A stretch of 64,000 nucleotides of DNA from assembly GCF_003946085.1 (NCBI RefSeq), contig NZ_RHOB01000007.1, positions 1 to 64,000 of the forward strand, in the 5' to 3' direction. The translations under genes and the position numbers were made by a program. The notes beneath the pieces are model-generated. The model saw nothing but the letters and a program-made list of their open reading frames with translations, searched no databases and had not been told where the DNA came from. How positions within the stretch are numbered: position 1 is the first letter of the stretch; every line of letters begins with the position of its first letter. Below, one piece after another: positions 16,461 through 24,906 of this stretch. Source of the stretch: Levilactobacillus angrenensis. GTDB lineage: Bacteria > Bacillota > Bacilli > Lactobacillales > Lactobacillaceae.

Positions 16461-16474
16461 GTTAACCGGTTAAC
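16461..16474. promoter_or_regulatory. LacI-type operator O5
   Basis: GTTAACCGGTTAAC is a perfect palindrome of the same family as O1-O4. It lies 22 bases before the start of the beta-propeller gene. No good promoter was found around it, so it may act as an internal roadblock. Confidence 0.65.
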
Positions 16475-16495
16475 AAGAGATTTGGAGGAAGCACA

Positions 16496-17503
16496 TTGAA
16501 GTTTGAAAAGATTTTTAAAGATGAATTGGATCATTGTTACGCCATTATGAGGCTACAACATGGTGACCATGACTTTATCGTGGTGGCTTCGGAAGAAAAT
16601 AAGCCTTGCTATGCCTATGATTTGAACAATGATTACCAACGGACGACTGTCTGGCCCGATGTTGGGGGAACCATGACGATGGTTCAAATTCCCGGAACGC
16701 TGAACTTTTTGGCTACTCAGAAGTTCTACCCTGGTTTTAACTCAGCGGCTTGCCGCATTGTTAAAGAGACCTTTAATGGTCAGGACTGGGATCAAACAAT
16801 TGTTGGAGATTTTCCATACATCCACCGGTTTGACATTCTCCCTAAGGCTGATGGCAAAGGGTACTGGTATGTGGGCTGTTCCATTGCCAATTCTAAGAAA
16901 GATACTGATGATTGGACGGATCCTGGCAAAGTTTGGGTCGGTGATTATGACGATGCTGCTGTTCGAGTAGATAATTTGCGTTCATTGCCTAACTTCACGC
17001 TGACTAAAAACCACGGTTACAAGCGGATGAACGGCTATTCGTTAATTACCGGAGTTCAAGGGATTTTTAAATTAACACCACCAACAGCAACGGCCGATTG
17101 GCAGCTAGAACAATTGTCAGATATTGAGACCTCTGATATTTTCAGTGCTGATATTAATCAGGATGGCCGAGAAGAATATTTGACGATTGAAGGCTTTCAC
17201 GGTCCTTACTTACGCGTATCAGATGAACACTTTAACTCTATTACGCGGAGCGAAGCGAATACACCATTTGGACACGCTATTTGGGGCGGCAAGTTAGGCG
17301 ACCGTGATTACTTTATCTTTGGTTGGCGGTCTGGTAAGCAAAATCTGGAGTTAATTACCAGCGATCACCTTGATGCACAATTGATTGACAAGCAAGTTGG
17401 CCCAAGTAACGTGACCGTCTATGAAAAGGATGGTCAGACTTATCTGTTATCAGCCAATCGTGAAGCCAATCAGGTCGCTATTTACGCCATCGACATCGAT
17501 TAG
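16496..17503 (+). CDS. Predicted cytosolic beta-propeller protein of unknown function
   Basis: 335 residues, no signal peptide or membrane segment, with short Trp/Tyr/Gly-rich repeats typical of propeller blades. D219-I-N221-Q-D223-G with a following Glu is a calcium-binding FG-GAP/EF-like loop. Conserved-looking segments: FPYIHRFDIL, NHGYKRMNGYS and TPFGHAIWGG, with His residues that could sit in an active centre. The TTG start follows GGAGG by eight bases. It is the only gene of the island without an obvious step in the L-xylulose route; some cytosolic propellers (for example oligouronide lyases) act on sugar acids, so a catalytic role is possible but not shown. Confidence 0.6.
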   Translation: MKFEKIFKDELDHCYAIMRLQHGDHDFIVVASEENKPCYAYDLNNDYQRTTVWPDVGGTMTMVQIPGTLNFLATQKFYPGFNSAACRIVKETFNGQDWDQTIVGDFPYIHRFDILPKADGKGYWYVGCSIANSKKDTDDWTDPGKVWVGDYDDAAVRVDNLRSLPNFTLTKNHGYKRMNGYSLITGVQGIFKLTPPTATADWQLEQLSDIETSDIFSADINQDGREEYLTIEGFHGPYLRVSDEHFNSITRSEANTPFGHAIWGGKLGDRDYFIFGWRSGKQNLELITSDHLDAQLIDKQVGPSNVTVYEKDGQTYLLSANREANQVAIYAIDID

Positions 17504-17515
17504 GAGGCTGTAACC

Positions 17516-19048
17516 ATGGCAAACCACTTTTTAACGATTGATAACGGTGGGACAAATACAAAGGTAGCAATCTTTGATGAGCAAGGTAACCAATTGGCGG
17601 TTGCAGCGTTTCCGACGAAGAATCGGGAACCGCATCCTGGTTTTCATGAAATCGATTTAAATGAACTACGAAAAGATTTGGGCGTTGCCATTCAGTCAGC
17701 ACTGGACAAGGCAAAAATTGATGGCGACCAAATTACTGGGATTTCAACAGTGGGACACGGCAAAGGCTTGTACGTCTTGGATCAGCAGCATCGAATCTTT
17801 ATGAATGGCATTCTTTCGGCAGATAATCGTGCTGAAGAACTGGCGATTGGGTTCGAGCAACGCGTTCATGAAATTTTTGATATCAGTCATCAGCATGTTA
17901 TGGCCAGTCAAGCACCAGTTATTTTGCGGTGGCTAAAAGAAAATGCGCCTCAGCGTTATCAGCAAATTGGAACGGTCTTGTCGAACAAAGACTTTGTACG
18001 CTTTCTGCTGACGGGTGAGATTTACCAAGAAATTGGCGATGTTTCTGGCAATAATTTGATCAATCTTGATACGCAGAACTATGATTCACGGCTGTTTGAG
18101 TTCTTTGGAATCCCCGAAGTGGCCGCAAAAATGCCGCGGTTAGTGCAGGCAACAGACCTTTGTGGGCATATTTCCAAGGAAGCTCAACAACTCACTGGTA
18201 TTCAGGCGGGGACACCTGTATTTGGTGGGATGTTTGATATTGATGCTTGCGCAATTGCGACAGGCGTTTTGGACAATGACAAGTTCAGTCTAATTGCGGG
18301 AACGTGGAATATGAATATCTTTCCCAATGACAAAATGGCTTCTGAAAACAGTGGATTGATGAACTCTATCTTTCCTACTGGGAAAAAGCTAATTGAAGCT
18401 TCTAGTCCAACCTCAGCTGGTAACTTAGCTATCGTTATCAAGATGTTAATGACGGCGGAACAACGTGATGCTGAGGCCAGTGGCAAATCGATTTATGATA
18501 ACTTGGAAGTCTTTCTTGAGAATACGGATGCGGCATTTACCAAACTGATCTACTTTCCATTTTTATATGGGAGTAATGCGGATCCTGACGCTTCAGGCGC
18601 ATTTATTGGGTTGCGTAGTGCAACGACCAAATCAGAAATGATTCGGGCTGTCTATGAAGGGATTGCGTTTGCCCATCGATATCACGTTGAGAAGCTGTTG
18701 AAAGTCTTGGGACATCAGCCACAAGTCGTTCGAATGTCTGGTGGCGGAACCAATTCACCTAATTGGGTGCAAATGTTTGCCAATATTTTAAACTTGCCGA
18801 TTGAACTGGTTACGGCTAATGAATTAGGCGGCTTGGGTGGTGCTATTACTTCAGCTGTCGGGGTTGGGCAGTACCCAGACCTAGAAACGGCAGTTGCTCA
18901 AATGTCACGAGTCAAGGTGCGTTACGAGCCACAGCCCGACCAAGTGGCACTGTATAACCAAAAGTACCGGGCTTACGTGAGCTTATTAACCGCGTTAGAT
19001 GGTCATTGGCAAGACTTGAAGAATTTTCAGGAGGGTGTAGCAAAGTGA
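17516..19048 (+). CDS. FGGY-family carbohydrate kinase, L-xylulokinase-like
   Basis: A 510-residue sugar kinase of the FGGY family. The N-terminal phosphate loop is DNGGTNTK (9-16); the middle has VGHGKGLYVLD and GGMFDIDACA; the C-terminal ATP site has MSGGGTNSPNWVQMFA. Segment by segment it resembles E. coli LyxK (GKGLxxLD, EASPTSxGNL, FLYGSNA), which phosphorylates L-xylulose or 3-keto-L-gulonate. The two epimerases downstream fit the product L-xylulose-5-phosphate. AGGAGG precedes the ATG; 12 bases separate it from the propeller gene and its stop overlaps the next start. Confidence 0.9.
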   Translation: MANHFLTIDNGGTNTKVAIFDEQGNQLAVAAFPTKNREPHPGFHEIDLNELRKDLGVAIQSALDKAKIDGDQITGISTVGHGKGLYVLDQQHRIFMNGILSADNRAEELAIGFEQRVHEIFDISHQHVMASQAPVILRWLKENAPQRYQQIGTVLSNKDFVRFLLTGEIYQEIGDVSGNNLINLDTQNYDSRLFEFFGIPEVAAKMPRLVQATDLCGHISKEAQQLTGIQAGTPVFGGMFDIDACAIATGVLDNDKFSLIAGTWNMNIFPNDKMASENSGLMNSIFPTGKKLIEASSPTSAGNLAIVIKMLMTAEQRDAEASGKSIYDNLEVFLENTDAAFTKLIYFPFLYGSNADPDASGAFIGLRSATTKSEMIRAVYEGIAFAHRYHVEKLLKVLGHQPQVVRMSGGGTNSPNWVQMFANILNLPIELVTANELGGLGGAITSAVGVGQYPDLETAVAQMSRVKVRYEPQPDQVALYNQKYRAYVSLLTALDGHWQDLKNFQEGVAK

Positions 19049-19929
19049 CTGTGAATGCACTAGGAATTTATGAAAAAGCATTACCACAAGATTTAACTTG
19101 GGAAGAAAAGTTTAATTTAGTTCATGAGTTAGGCTTTAACTTTTTAGAATTCTCAATTGATGAAAGTGACGAACGACTGGCACGGCTGGATTGGACCAAA
19201 GAACAGCGGACTGCTTTTCGGGAAGCTATGTGGCGGACCAATAGCCGAATCAATACCATGATGTTGTCTGGTCATCGTCGTTTTCCGTTGGGGTCGGCTG
19301 ATCCAGAGATCCGTGCCAAGGCTTTGGAAATGATGCAAAAAGCAATTAATTTGGCAGTGGACTTGGGTATCCGCAATATCCAAATGGCCGGTTATGATGT
19401 CTACTACGAAAAGAAGACGGTTCAGTCGCGAGAATACTTCACCGAAAATCTGGCGAAGTGTGTTCACATGGCCGCTGAAAAGTTAGTCACGTTATCCATT
19501 GAAACGATGGACGATCCGTTCATTAATTCGATGAGTAAAATTGCTCATTACAAGTCAATGATCAAGAGTCCATTTCTTCAGGGATACCCGGACCTGGGTA
19601 ACATTTCGGCTTGGCCTGAAAACAACGTGGTTGAAGATTTGAAAAACAATATCGAACACGTTGCGGCGGTTCATTTGAAGGATACGTTGCCGGTTACACC
19701 AACCTTTAAAGGAAAGTTCAAAGAAGTTCCCTTTGGAGAAGGCTGTGTTGACTTTGAGGGGTGCTTACGCTTACTCGAACGGTTGAACTACTCAGGAAGT
19801 TATACCATTGAAATGTGGACGGGAACGACTGATGATGCAGTAGAAGAAGTCAAGGCTGCTAAGCGCTTCTTTGACCAATTGTTTGAAAAAGTTGGAATCA
19901 CGCAAGAACCAGTTAAAATCACGAATTAA
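19045..19929 (+). CDS. ulaE: L-ribulose-5-phosphate 3-epimerase (UlaE/SgbU type)
   Basis: A 294-residue TIM-barrel sugar phosphate epimerase that turns L-xylulose-5-P into L-ribulose-5-P. The family pattern LGIYEKALP, FLEFSIDESDERLARLDW, SGHRRFPLGS, QMAGYDVYYE and SIETMDD (catalytic/metal Glu) is clear, as are HLKDTLPVT and the late IEMW. The GTG at 19045 is chosen because GGAGGG lies upstream and its GTGA overlaps the kinase stop, which implies translational coupling. Together with the kinase and the 4-epimerase it feeds D-xylulose-5-P into the phosphoketolase pathway. Confidence 0.93.
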   Translation: MTVNALGIYEKALPQDLTWEEKFNLVHELGFNFLEFSIDESDERLARLDWTKEQRTAFREAMWRTNSRINTMMLSGHRRFPLGSADPEIRAKALEMMQKAINLAVDLGIRNIQMAGYDVYYEKKTVQSREYFTENLAKCVHMAAEKLVTLSIETMDDPFINSMSKIAHYKSMIKSPFLQGYPDLGNISAWPENNVVEDLKNNIEHVAAVHLKDTLPVTPTFKGKFKEVPFGEGCVDFEGCLRLLERLNYSGSYTIEMWTGTTDDAVEEVKAAKRFFDQLFEKVGITQEPVKITN

Positions 19930-19943
19930 AGGAGAATAGTCAC

Positions 19944-20675
19944 ATGCTTGAAAAGTTAAAACAAGAAGTCTATGACGCCAACATGCGTCTGCCAGAACTG
20001 GGTCTGGTCTCATTTACTTGGGGTAATGTTTCTGGAATTGACCGAGAAAAGGGTCTATACGTCATCAAGCCTTCAGGGGTTGATTACAATGATTTGAAGC
20101 CAGCCGATATGGTAGTTGTCAACCTGGATGGTAAAGTCGTTGAAGGGGACATGAACCCATCTAGTGACACGCCAACGCATACGTACTTGTACAATCATTT
20201 TCCTAAGATTGGTGGGATTGTGCATACGCATTCTCCGTGGGCTGTGTCATTTGCTGGGGCTAAGATGGACGTACCAGCTATGAACACGACACATGCGGAT
20301 ACTTTCTATGGGGATGTTCCTGCAGCGGATGCATTAACTAAGCAAGAAATCGAAGAAGATTATGAAGGGAACACGGGCAAAACTATCGTTAAGACTTTTA
20401 ACGAACGGGGATTAGACTACGAAGCGATTCCCGCCGCACTGGTCAGCCAACATGGACCGTTTGCTTGGGGGCCAACACCAGATAAGGCTGTTTACAATGC
20501 TAAGGTCTTAGAAGTCGTGGCTGAAGAGGATTATCACACGTTACAATTGACGCGGGCTAACCGTGAATTACCACAATACCTGTTGGACAAGCATTATTTG
20601 CGAAAGCATGGCGCCAACGCTTACTATGGGCAAAACAATGCGCATTCTAAGGATCACGCCGCTCGCGAAAACTAA
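19944..20675 (+). CDS. araD: L-ribulose-5-phosphate 4-epimerase
   Basis: A 243-residue class II aldolase-fold epimerase (AraD/UlaF/SgbE) converting L-ribulose-5-P to D-xylulose-5-P. GNVSG (28-32), SSDTPTH (73-79) and the zinc ligands H94 and H96 in VHTHSPW are visible, with a third His in VSQHGPFAWG. AAAGGAGA lies before the ATG and the gap to the 3-epimerase is 14 bases. Last gene of the island; it ends at a bidirectional terminator shared with pepC. Whether to call it araD, ulaF or sgbE depends on the unknown upstream substrate. Confidence 0.93.
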   Translation: MLEKLKQEVYDANMRLPELGLVSFTWGNVSGIDREKGLYVIKPSGVDYNDLKPADMVVVNLDGKVVEGDMNPSSDTPTHTYLYNHFPKIGGIVHTHSPWAVSFAGAKMDVPAMNTTHADTFYGDVPAADALTKQEIEEDYEGNTGKTIVKTFNERGLDYEAIPAALVSQHGPFAWGPTPDKAVYNAKVLEVVAEEDYHTLQLTRANRELPQYLLDKHYLRKHGANAYYGQNNAHSKDHAAREN

Positions 20676-20721
20676 AATCACTTCATCTCCAGAAGCGAAT
20701 TAAGTTTGACTAGGGTAAAAC

Positions 20722-20762
20722 AAAAGGTACCGGAACCTCTCAAGGATTCCGATACCTTTTTC
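20722..20762. terminator. Bidirectional terminator between araD-like gene and pepC
   Basis: AAAAGGTACCGGAA (about 20723-20736) pairs with TTCCGATACCTTTTT (about 20747-20761). It closes the catabolic island on the right and serves pepC on the minus strand. Confidence 0.85.
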
Positions 20763-20772
20763 ATTTACGCGA

Positions 20773-22107
20773 TTAAGCCAAAGCACCCATTGGATCCCAA
20801 GGCGCTAAGACCGTTGGTTCTTCTGTTTCTTGGATGTGCTTCAAGTCGTCAGGTAAGAATTGCTTGTTGACGACGACTTGGTAGCAGTATTCATCCATCC
20901 AGGCGTCACTCATGACGAAGTAGCCCTTGGTACCGACCTTTTCGCCCCATGAGTTTTCGACCTTCCACTTGGTTGGTTGGCCGTCGACCAGATCTACACC
21001 GGTCAAGACCATGGCGTGGGTCATCATGCTTTCCCCGTAGTCCAGGCGTTGCGCCTTAGTCGTGGAGAAGTCGATGTTGAAGAGGGCATCCTTGTCGTAG
21101 TACTTGGTGTCCATGATCCCCTTTTGCCGTTCGGAAGATTGGCCGACATCACAGCCGAACCAAACGGATTGACCGGCTTGTAGTTGCTTGATAGCCAGTT
21201 GCTTGAAGTCCTTCATGGAGACGTTCAAGTGCTTGACTTGACGGCCGCTGACCACGTTACCCAGCATTTCAACCGTGTAAGTATGGTTGTATGGCTTGTC
21301 GTCAGTTGGGGCATTGATGATGGAAACGTAATCGTTCAAGTCCCAGTCCACGTACTTGTCGAAGAAAGACTTTGGCGTCAAGCCCTTGTCGATGTGGTAG
21401 TTCTTATCATCGTCGCGGTATTCGAAGTCAAATTTATCCACAGGTTGGCCTAACGAGAAGCTCAGTAAGCGGTAAACTTCGCCAAGCATCTTGTCCTTAG
21501 CAGCCGCGATATCAGCATCACTGGCCTTGTCGGCGACTAATTTCCGCAGGGTAACAGCGTCTTTGCGCAACTTTAAGTTCAACGTACTGTTCAGTTCGCT
21601 AGACTTGGAGCTGTTGTAGGTTTCGGGCATGACCGACTTTGGCACGATCCCGTATTTTTGGATGATGGCACACAGCATGTCCCATTGACCCCCATCTTGT
21701 TGTGGGGTCGCCATTAAGAAGGCCACCTTACGACTAGACGTGGGTTGGTCAGCAGTGGCCAAGACATTTTCGTAGAAGTAGTTGGCTTTTTCAAATTTGT
21801 CCCAGAAGTTCGTGTAGTTCTGCGATAATTCGAAATCGCTCAGGTTAAACAGGTCGGCTAAGTGATGACGCATCGTGTTCAATGCGGCAAACATCCAGCA
21901 ACGGCCACTTTGCTTTTGGTTGGCAACCTTGCCAGTGTCCAAATCAATGGAGAACACTGGGGTCATGTCGGTCTCGGAAGCGTAATCGGCAGAGGTTGCT
22001 AAAATACCTTGGTGGCTGACAGCGCGTTCCAAAACCTTTGCGGTGGGGTCAGCAGCTAAAGCTTGTTGATAACGGGCGGTTTGATCCGCCGTGATTTTTT
22101 TACTCAA
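20773..22107 (-). CDS. pepC: Aminopeptidase C (bleomycin hydrolase family)
   Basis: Cytosolic papain-fold cysteine aminopeptidase that trims peptides from casein or other protein nutrients, C1B family, usually hexameric. The catalytic Cys70 is in NQKQSGRCWMFAALN; the His is in MMTHAMVLTGVD and the Asn in KVENSWGEK. The 444-residue length is usual for the family. The start is TTG at 22107, because AGGAGA lies nine bases upstream and the product then begins MSKKITADQ as in relatives; in-frame codons further upstream are ignored. Monocistronic. Confidence 0.95.
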   Translation of the reverse strand: MSKKITADQTARYQQALAADPTAKVLERAVSHQGILATSADYASETDMTPVFSIDLDTGKVANQKQSGRCWMFAALNTMRHHLADLFNLSDFELSQNYTNFWDKFEKANYFYENVLATADQPTSSRKVAFLMATPQQDGGQWDMLCAIIQKYGIVPKSVMPETYNSSKSSELNSTLNLKLRKDAVTLRKLVADKASDADIAAAKDKMLGEVYRLLSFSLGQPVDKFDFEYRDDDKNYHIDKGLTPKSFFDKYVDWDLNDYVSIINAPTDDKPYNHTYTVEMLGNVVSGRQVKHLNVSMKDFKQLAIKQLQAGQSVWFGCDVGQSSERQKGIMDTKYYDKDALFNIDFSTTKAQRLDYGESMMTHAMVLTGVDLVDGQPTKWKVENSWGEKVGTKGYFVMSDAWMDEYCYQVVVNKQFLPDDLKHIQETEEPTVLAPWDPMGALA

Positions 22108-22273
22108 TGACGTCACTCTCCTATCTTGTTCTCTCATTGTACTCCAATCTTCTCATTTTTTGTATAGGCAAACGAAAAGTTGGGAGTTTTTACGTTGGCT
22201 GTCACTTTTTCCATCGCGCATTAGGAAAAATGGCGGGCGGTTAACTTGAGCTGGTTGAGGCAAGAACAGTCAA

Positions 22274-22313
22274 AGGGCTTCCGCCAATTTCGCCCGTGGA
22301 AGTCCTTCAGATT
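22274..22313 (-). terminator. Probable terminator after mazF
   Basis: AAGGGCTTCC (about 22275-22284) pairs with GGAAGTCCTT (about 22298-22307) around a GC-rich loop. The T-run on the minus strand is weak. Confidence 0.45.
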
Positions 22314-22325
22314 TATGAAATGTGG

Positions 22326-22691
22326 TTAAAGCATTCTTTTAACGATTTCTTTTAGGTAAGCCAGTTGTTTAGGAGGGAGGGTGATGCCAGTGTCCTCAGC
22401 CTGTCTGGCTAGCATATCATACCCTAAAATTTGGGTCAGAATAATGTTTGATGAATGTTTGACAATCACTGGGAGTAAATAGCGACTGCGTTCCTGCCTT
22501 GAGGTGATTGGAAAAACGATGGACATGCCGCCCTGGTTATACTGGTTGTTTGAAATTACCACGACAGGACGGCGAATATTTCTGCGATGCACATTATAGC
22601 CACCTTCTTCGTGACCAGCATGCGGTTCCGCATTCACCCAGTAAATATGACCTTGTTTAATCTGCGCTTTCTTTTCCAGAGTCACTCCCAT
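22326..22691 (-). CDS. MazF/PemK-family toxin endoribonuclease
   Basis: A 121-residue protein with the MazF fold: IKQGHIYWVNAEPHAGHE at the N-terminus, RRPVVVISNN, the conserved VFPITS and late IILTQILGYDMLARQ. MazF toxins cut mRNA at short motifs when not bound by antitoxin. The ATG at 22691 overlaps the end of the upstream antitoxin-like frame, as in normal operons; no strong SD is visible, which fits coupled translation. The partner looks truncated, so either the toxin is inactive or poorly expressed, or another antitoxin acts on it. Confidence 0.82.
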   Translation of the reverse strand: MGVTLEKKAQIKQGHIYWVNAEPHAGHEEGGYNVHRRNIRRPVVVISNNQYNQGGMSIVFPITSRQERSRYLLPVIVKHSSNIILTQILGYDMLARQAEDTGITLPPKQLAYLKEIVKRML

Positions 22692-22854
22692 CGTCGGATA
22701 ATCCGATATGTTGGTTAAAGTCGGCAATATCTTGGGGATCGTCATGCCAAATCTCTGGGAAATTAGGCTCCCCAGTTGGCGTAAAGGGTAACTTGTTAGT
22801 TTTACTAATTTCCACGAGAAACATGTTAACGGCAGTACTGAGATCAATTCCCAT
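22657..22854 (-). pseudogene. Truncated RelB/DinJ-type antitoxin
   Basis: The frame reads MGIDLSTAVNMFLVEISKTNKLPFTP, the hallmark of DinJ/RelB ribbon-helix-helix antitoxins, then an acidic tail. An intact DinJ would have 20 to 25 more residues before this, including the DNA-binding beta strand. Upstream the frame continues only as KTDEAKVASG and then hits a TAA, without a start codon. An internal deletion that removed the start and the strand is the simplest reading. RelB/DinJ antitoxins normally pair with YafQ/RelE toxins, so its pairing with mazF is itself unusual. Confidence 0.6.
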
Positions 22855-22901
22855 GCCAGAGGCTACTTTAGCTTCGTCGGTTTTTTAGCTGTAGCGGCGT
22901 A

Positions 22902-22937
22902 TAAAAAATGCTCGATACATGGCGTATCGAGCATTTT
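22902..22937. terminator. Bidirectional terminator between antitoxin relic and aldo/keto reductase
   Basis: AAAATGCTCGATAC (about 22905-22918) pairs with GTATCGAGCATTTT (about 22924-22937). It most likely ends the minus-strand reductase transcript. Confidence 0.75.
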
Positions 22938-22941
22938 ACGA

Positions 22942-23748
22942 TTAATCGTAGTTTAAGTGCTTGTCCTGATCCAAAGCATTAATCTCCGCAATTTCCTCTG
23001 CAGTCAGATTAAACCCAGAGATTTCAAAGTTTTCTCGTACCCGGGCTGGCTTGGATGACTTGGGGAAGACCACGAAGCCGGTGTCGACTTGCCACCGCAA
23101 GACGATTTGGGCGGGGGACTTGCCGTACTTGTCAGCCAGCTTGGTGATGACGGGGTCTTCAAGAATCAAGTGGCCGTGGCCAATTGGGGAATAACCCTCA
23201 TTGACGATGCCATTGTCCGTGTCAAATTTACCCAATTCGGCTTGCACCTTGTAGGGGTGGCGTTCGATTTGGTTGACCATTGGCTTGACGGTCGCCATGG
23301 CGAAGACCCTTTCTAATTGGTCTTCAGAGAAGTTAGAAACGCCGATGGCCCGGACCTTCTTTTGTTGGTACAAGGTTTCCAAGGCGCGCCAGGTGTCCAG
23401 CGTCAGGTCGAAGTTTTCTTCGTTCGGCCAGTGAATCAAGTAGAGGTCCAGGTAGTCCAATTGTAAGTCACTCAAGGTCTTATCGAAGGCGGCCAGCGTC
23501 TTGTCGTAGCCTTGATCGGCGTTCCAGACTTTAGACGTGATAAATAGGTCGGACCGGTCAACACCGGAAGCCTTGATAGCGGCCCCAACGGCTGGTTCGT
23601 TGCCGTAAATGTGGGCACAATCTAAATGCCGATAACCCGCGTCCAGAGCCGTCTTGATGGCGGCGGGGACGTCCTTACTGTCGATTAAGTAGGTGCCAAA
23701 TCCTAGCATGGGGATGGTGACGCCGTTACTTAACTGTGTCGTTTCCAT
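22942..23748 (-). CDS. Aldo/keto reductase
   Basis: A 268-residue NADPH-dependent (beta/alpha)8 oxidoreductase of the prokaryotic 2,5-diketo-D-gluconate reductase-like branch. Catalytic tetrad: D43 and Y48 in LDCAHIYGNE, K73 in ITSKVW and H106 in LIHWP. The C-terminal FPKSSKPARVRENF segment is the NADP-binding motif. AGCGAGG precedes the ATG. Monocistronic. A second, different aldo/keto reductase begins at 63691. Likely role: reduction of small aldehydes or ketones; physiological substrate unknown. Confidence 0.92.
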   Translation of the reverse strand: METTQLSNGVTIPMLGFGTYLIDSKDVPAAIKTALDAGYRHLDCAHIYGNEPAVGAAIKASGVDRSDLFITSKVWNADQGYDKTLAAFDKTLSDLQLDYLDLYLIHWPNEENFDLTLDTWRALETLYQQKKVRAIGVSNFSEDQLERVFAMATVKPMVNQIERHPYKVQAELGKFDTDNGIVNEGYSPIGHGHLILEDPVITKLADKYGKSPAQIVLRWQVDTGFVVFPKSSKPARVRENFEISGFNLTAEEIAEINALDQDKHLNYD

Positions 23749-23880
23749 GAAATTACCTCGCTCATTTAAGATTTTAAAATCACTTATATAAAATATGATA
23801 CACTACTGTGCGAATCATTTCATGGTTGCCGCTTGTTAGTTGCTGCGTAAGCGGGATGTTTTTGGCGACGGGACAGGGTT

Positions 23881-24132
23881 ATCCGCCTTACCGTTCAGTA
23901 ACTATGGGATGGGATAAGCCCCTACCTGTGGCTGGCAGGGGGGCCCACCTGCAATAGGGAACGCCTCTAGCCCGAGAAACGGTCGTCCTGCTCGCTTGAA
24001 AGCCTGGCCTCCTTCGGCGAGATTGACGGATTCAGAAAAGTGTTTCGCACTAAGCGGTTGTGAGCAGCCGGTGTCTGGATCAAACCAGTTATTTTGTTAA
24101 CAGCCACCGTAGCGAACGGTAAGGCGGCCAAT
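23881..24132 (+). repeat. Dispersed repeat, internally deleted (copy C)
   Basis: Bounded by perfect 14-bp inverted repeats: CCGCCTTACCGTTC (23883-23896) and GAACGGTAAGGCGG (24114-24127). Inside, the blocks CTGTGGCTGGCAGGGGG, GGAACGCCTCTAGCC and GCTTGAAAGCCTGGC recall the 5' half of the family (43250-43340). It is the most diverged long copy. Confidence 0.6.
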
Positions 24133-24157
24133 GCGCCTCTATGTCGGTCTTCGAAGC

Positions 24158-24200
24158 AAAAAAGCACCGCTAACTTTCCAGTACAGAAAGTAGCGGTGCT
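24158..24200 (-). terminator. Terminator of rpiA
   Basis: AGCACCGCTA (24163-24172) pairs with TAGCGGTGCT (24191-24200), followed on the minus strand by TTTTTT. Confidence 0.85.
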
Positions 24201-24214
24201 GAGAGTTAATTTAA

Positions 24215-24901
24215 TTAGTCACGGGCGTTCAGGACTTCTGGCCCGTCTTGGCGGCCAACGATGACCGTGTTGACCGTGTCCAAGAACAGACCGTGTTCCA
24301 CGACGCCGACGATACCATTTAAGGTGTTGGCGAGTTCGTGGGGATGGTCGATACGACCCAGGTGCAGGTCGATGATGTAGTTCTTAGAATCAGTCAAGAC
24401 GTGGCTACCGTCTTCTTTCATCCGGAAGGTGGGGTTGAAGCCCATCTTGTCTAGTTTTTCCAAGACGTGGCTGGAGCCAAAGGGGATGACTTCCAGTGGT
24501 AAGGGGAACTTGCCCAGGTGATGGACCATTTTGCTTTCATCCACGATCCACATGTTCTTGGTAGAGTTGATGGCCACAATCTTTTCCCAGAGGTGGGCAG
24601 CCCCGCCACCCTTGATGCCTTGGAAGTTGTCGTCGATTTCGTCGGCGCCATCAATGGTCAAGTCGAGGTGATCGACTTCGTCCAATTGCTTGATGGTGAT
24701 GCCCAGTGATTCAGCTTGCTTAGCGGAACGGTCAGACGTGGCCACACCAACGATGCTCAGGCCTTCATTCTTCACGCGTTCGCCGAGGGCGTCGATCATG
24801 TAGCGAACGGTCGACCCGGTCCCAATTCCTAAAATCATGCCATCTTGGACGTACTTAACGGCTTCTTGACCCACTAAAGCTTTCAATGCGTTTTGATCCA
24901 T
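24215..24901 (-). CDS. rpiA: Ribose-5-phosphate isomerase A
   Basis: Converts ribose-5-P and ribulose-5-P in pentose metabolism; cytosolic. 228 residues, the usual length. Family motifs: [15 protein letters not shown] (phosphate loop), the TIDGADEID segment with catalytic Asp, [12 protein letters not shown] with catalytic Glu/Lys, and GVVEHGLFL near the end. GAGGAG, overlapping the stop of the GNAT-like gene, precedes the ATG; the two genes lie five bases apart and form an operon. Confidence 0.96.
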   Translation of the reverse strand: MDQNALKALVGQEAVKYVQDGMILGIGTGSTVRYMIDALGERVKNEGLSIVGVATSDRSAKQAESLGITIKQLDEVDHLDLTIDGADEIDDNFQGIKGGGAAHLWEKIVAINSTKNMWIVDESKMVHHLGKFPLPLEVIPFGSSHVLEKLDKMGFNPTFRMKEDGSHVLTDSKNYIIDLHLGRIDHPHELANTLNGIVGVVEHGLFLDTVNTVIVGRQDGPEVLNARD

Positions 24902-24906
24902 CTTAA

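Noticed and set aside
23881-24132. Copy C as a riboswitch for rpiA
   Set aside because: It lies downstream of rpiA on the opposite side of its terminator, and its content matches the dispersed repeat family.
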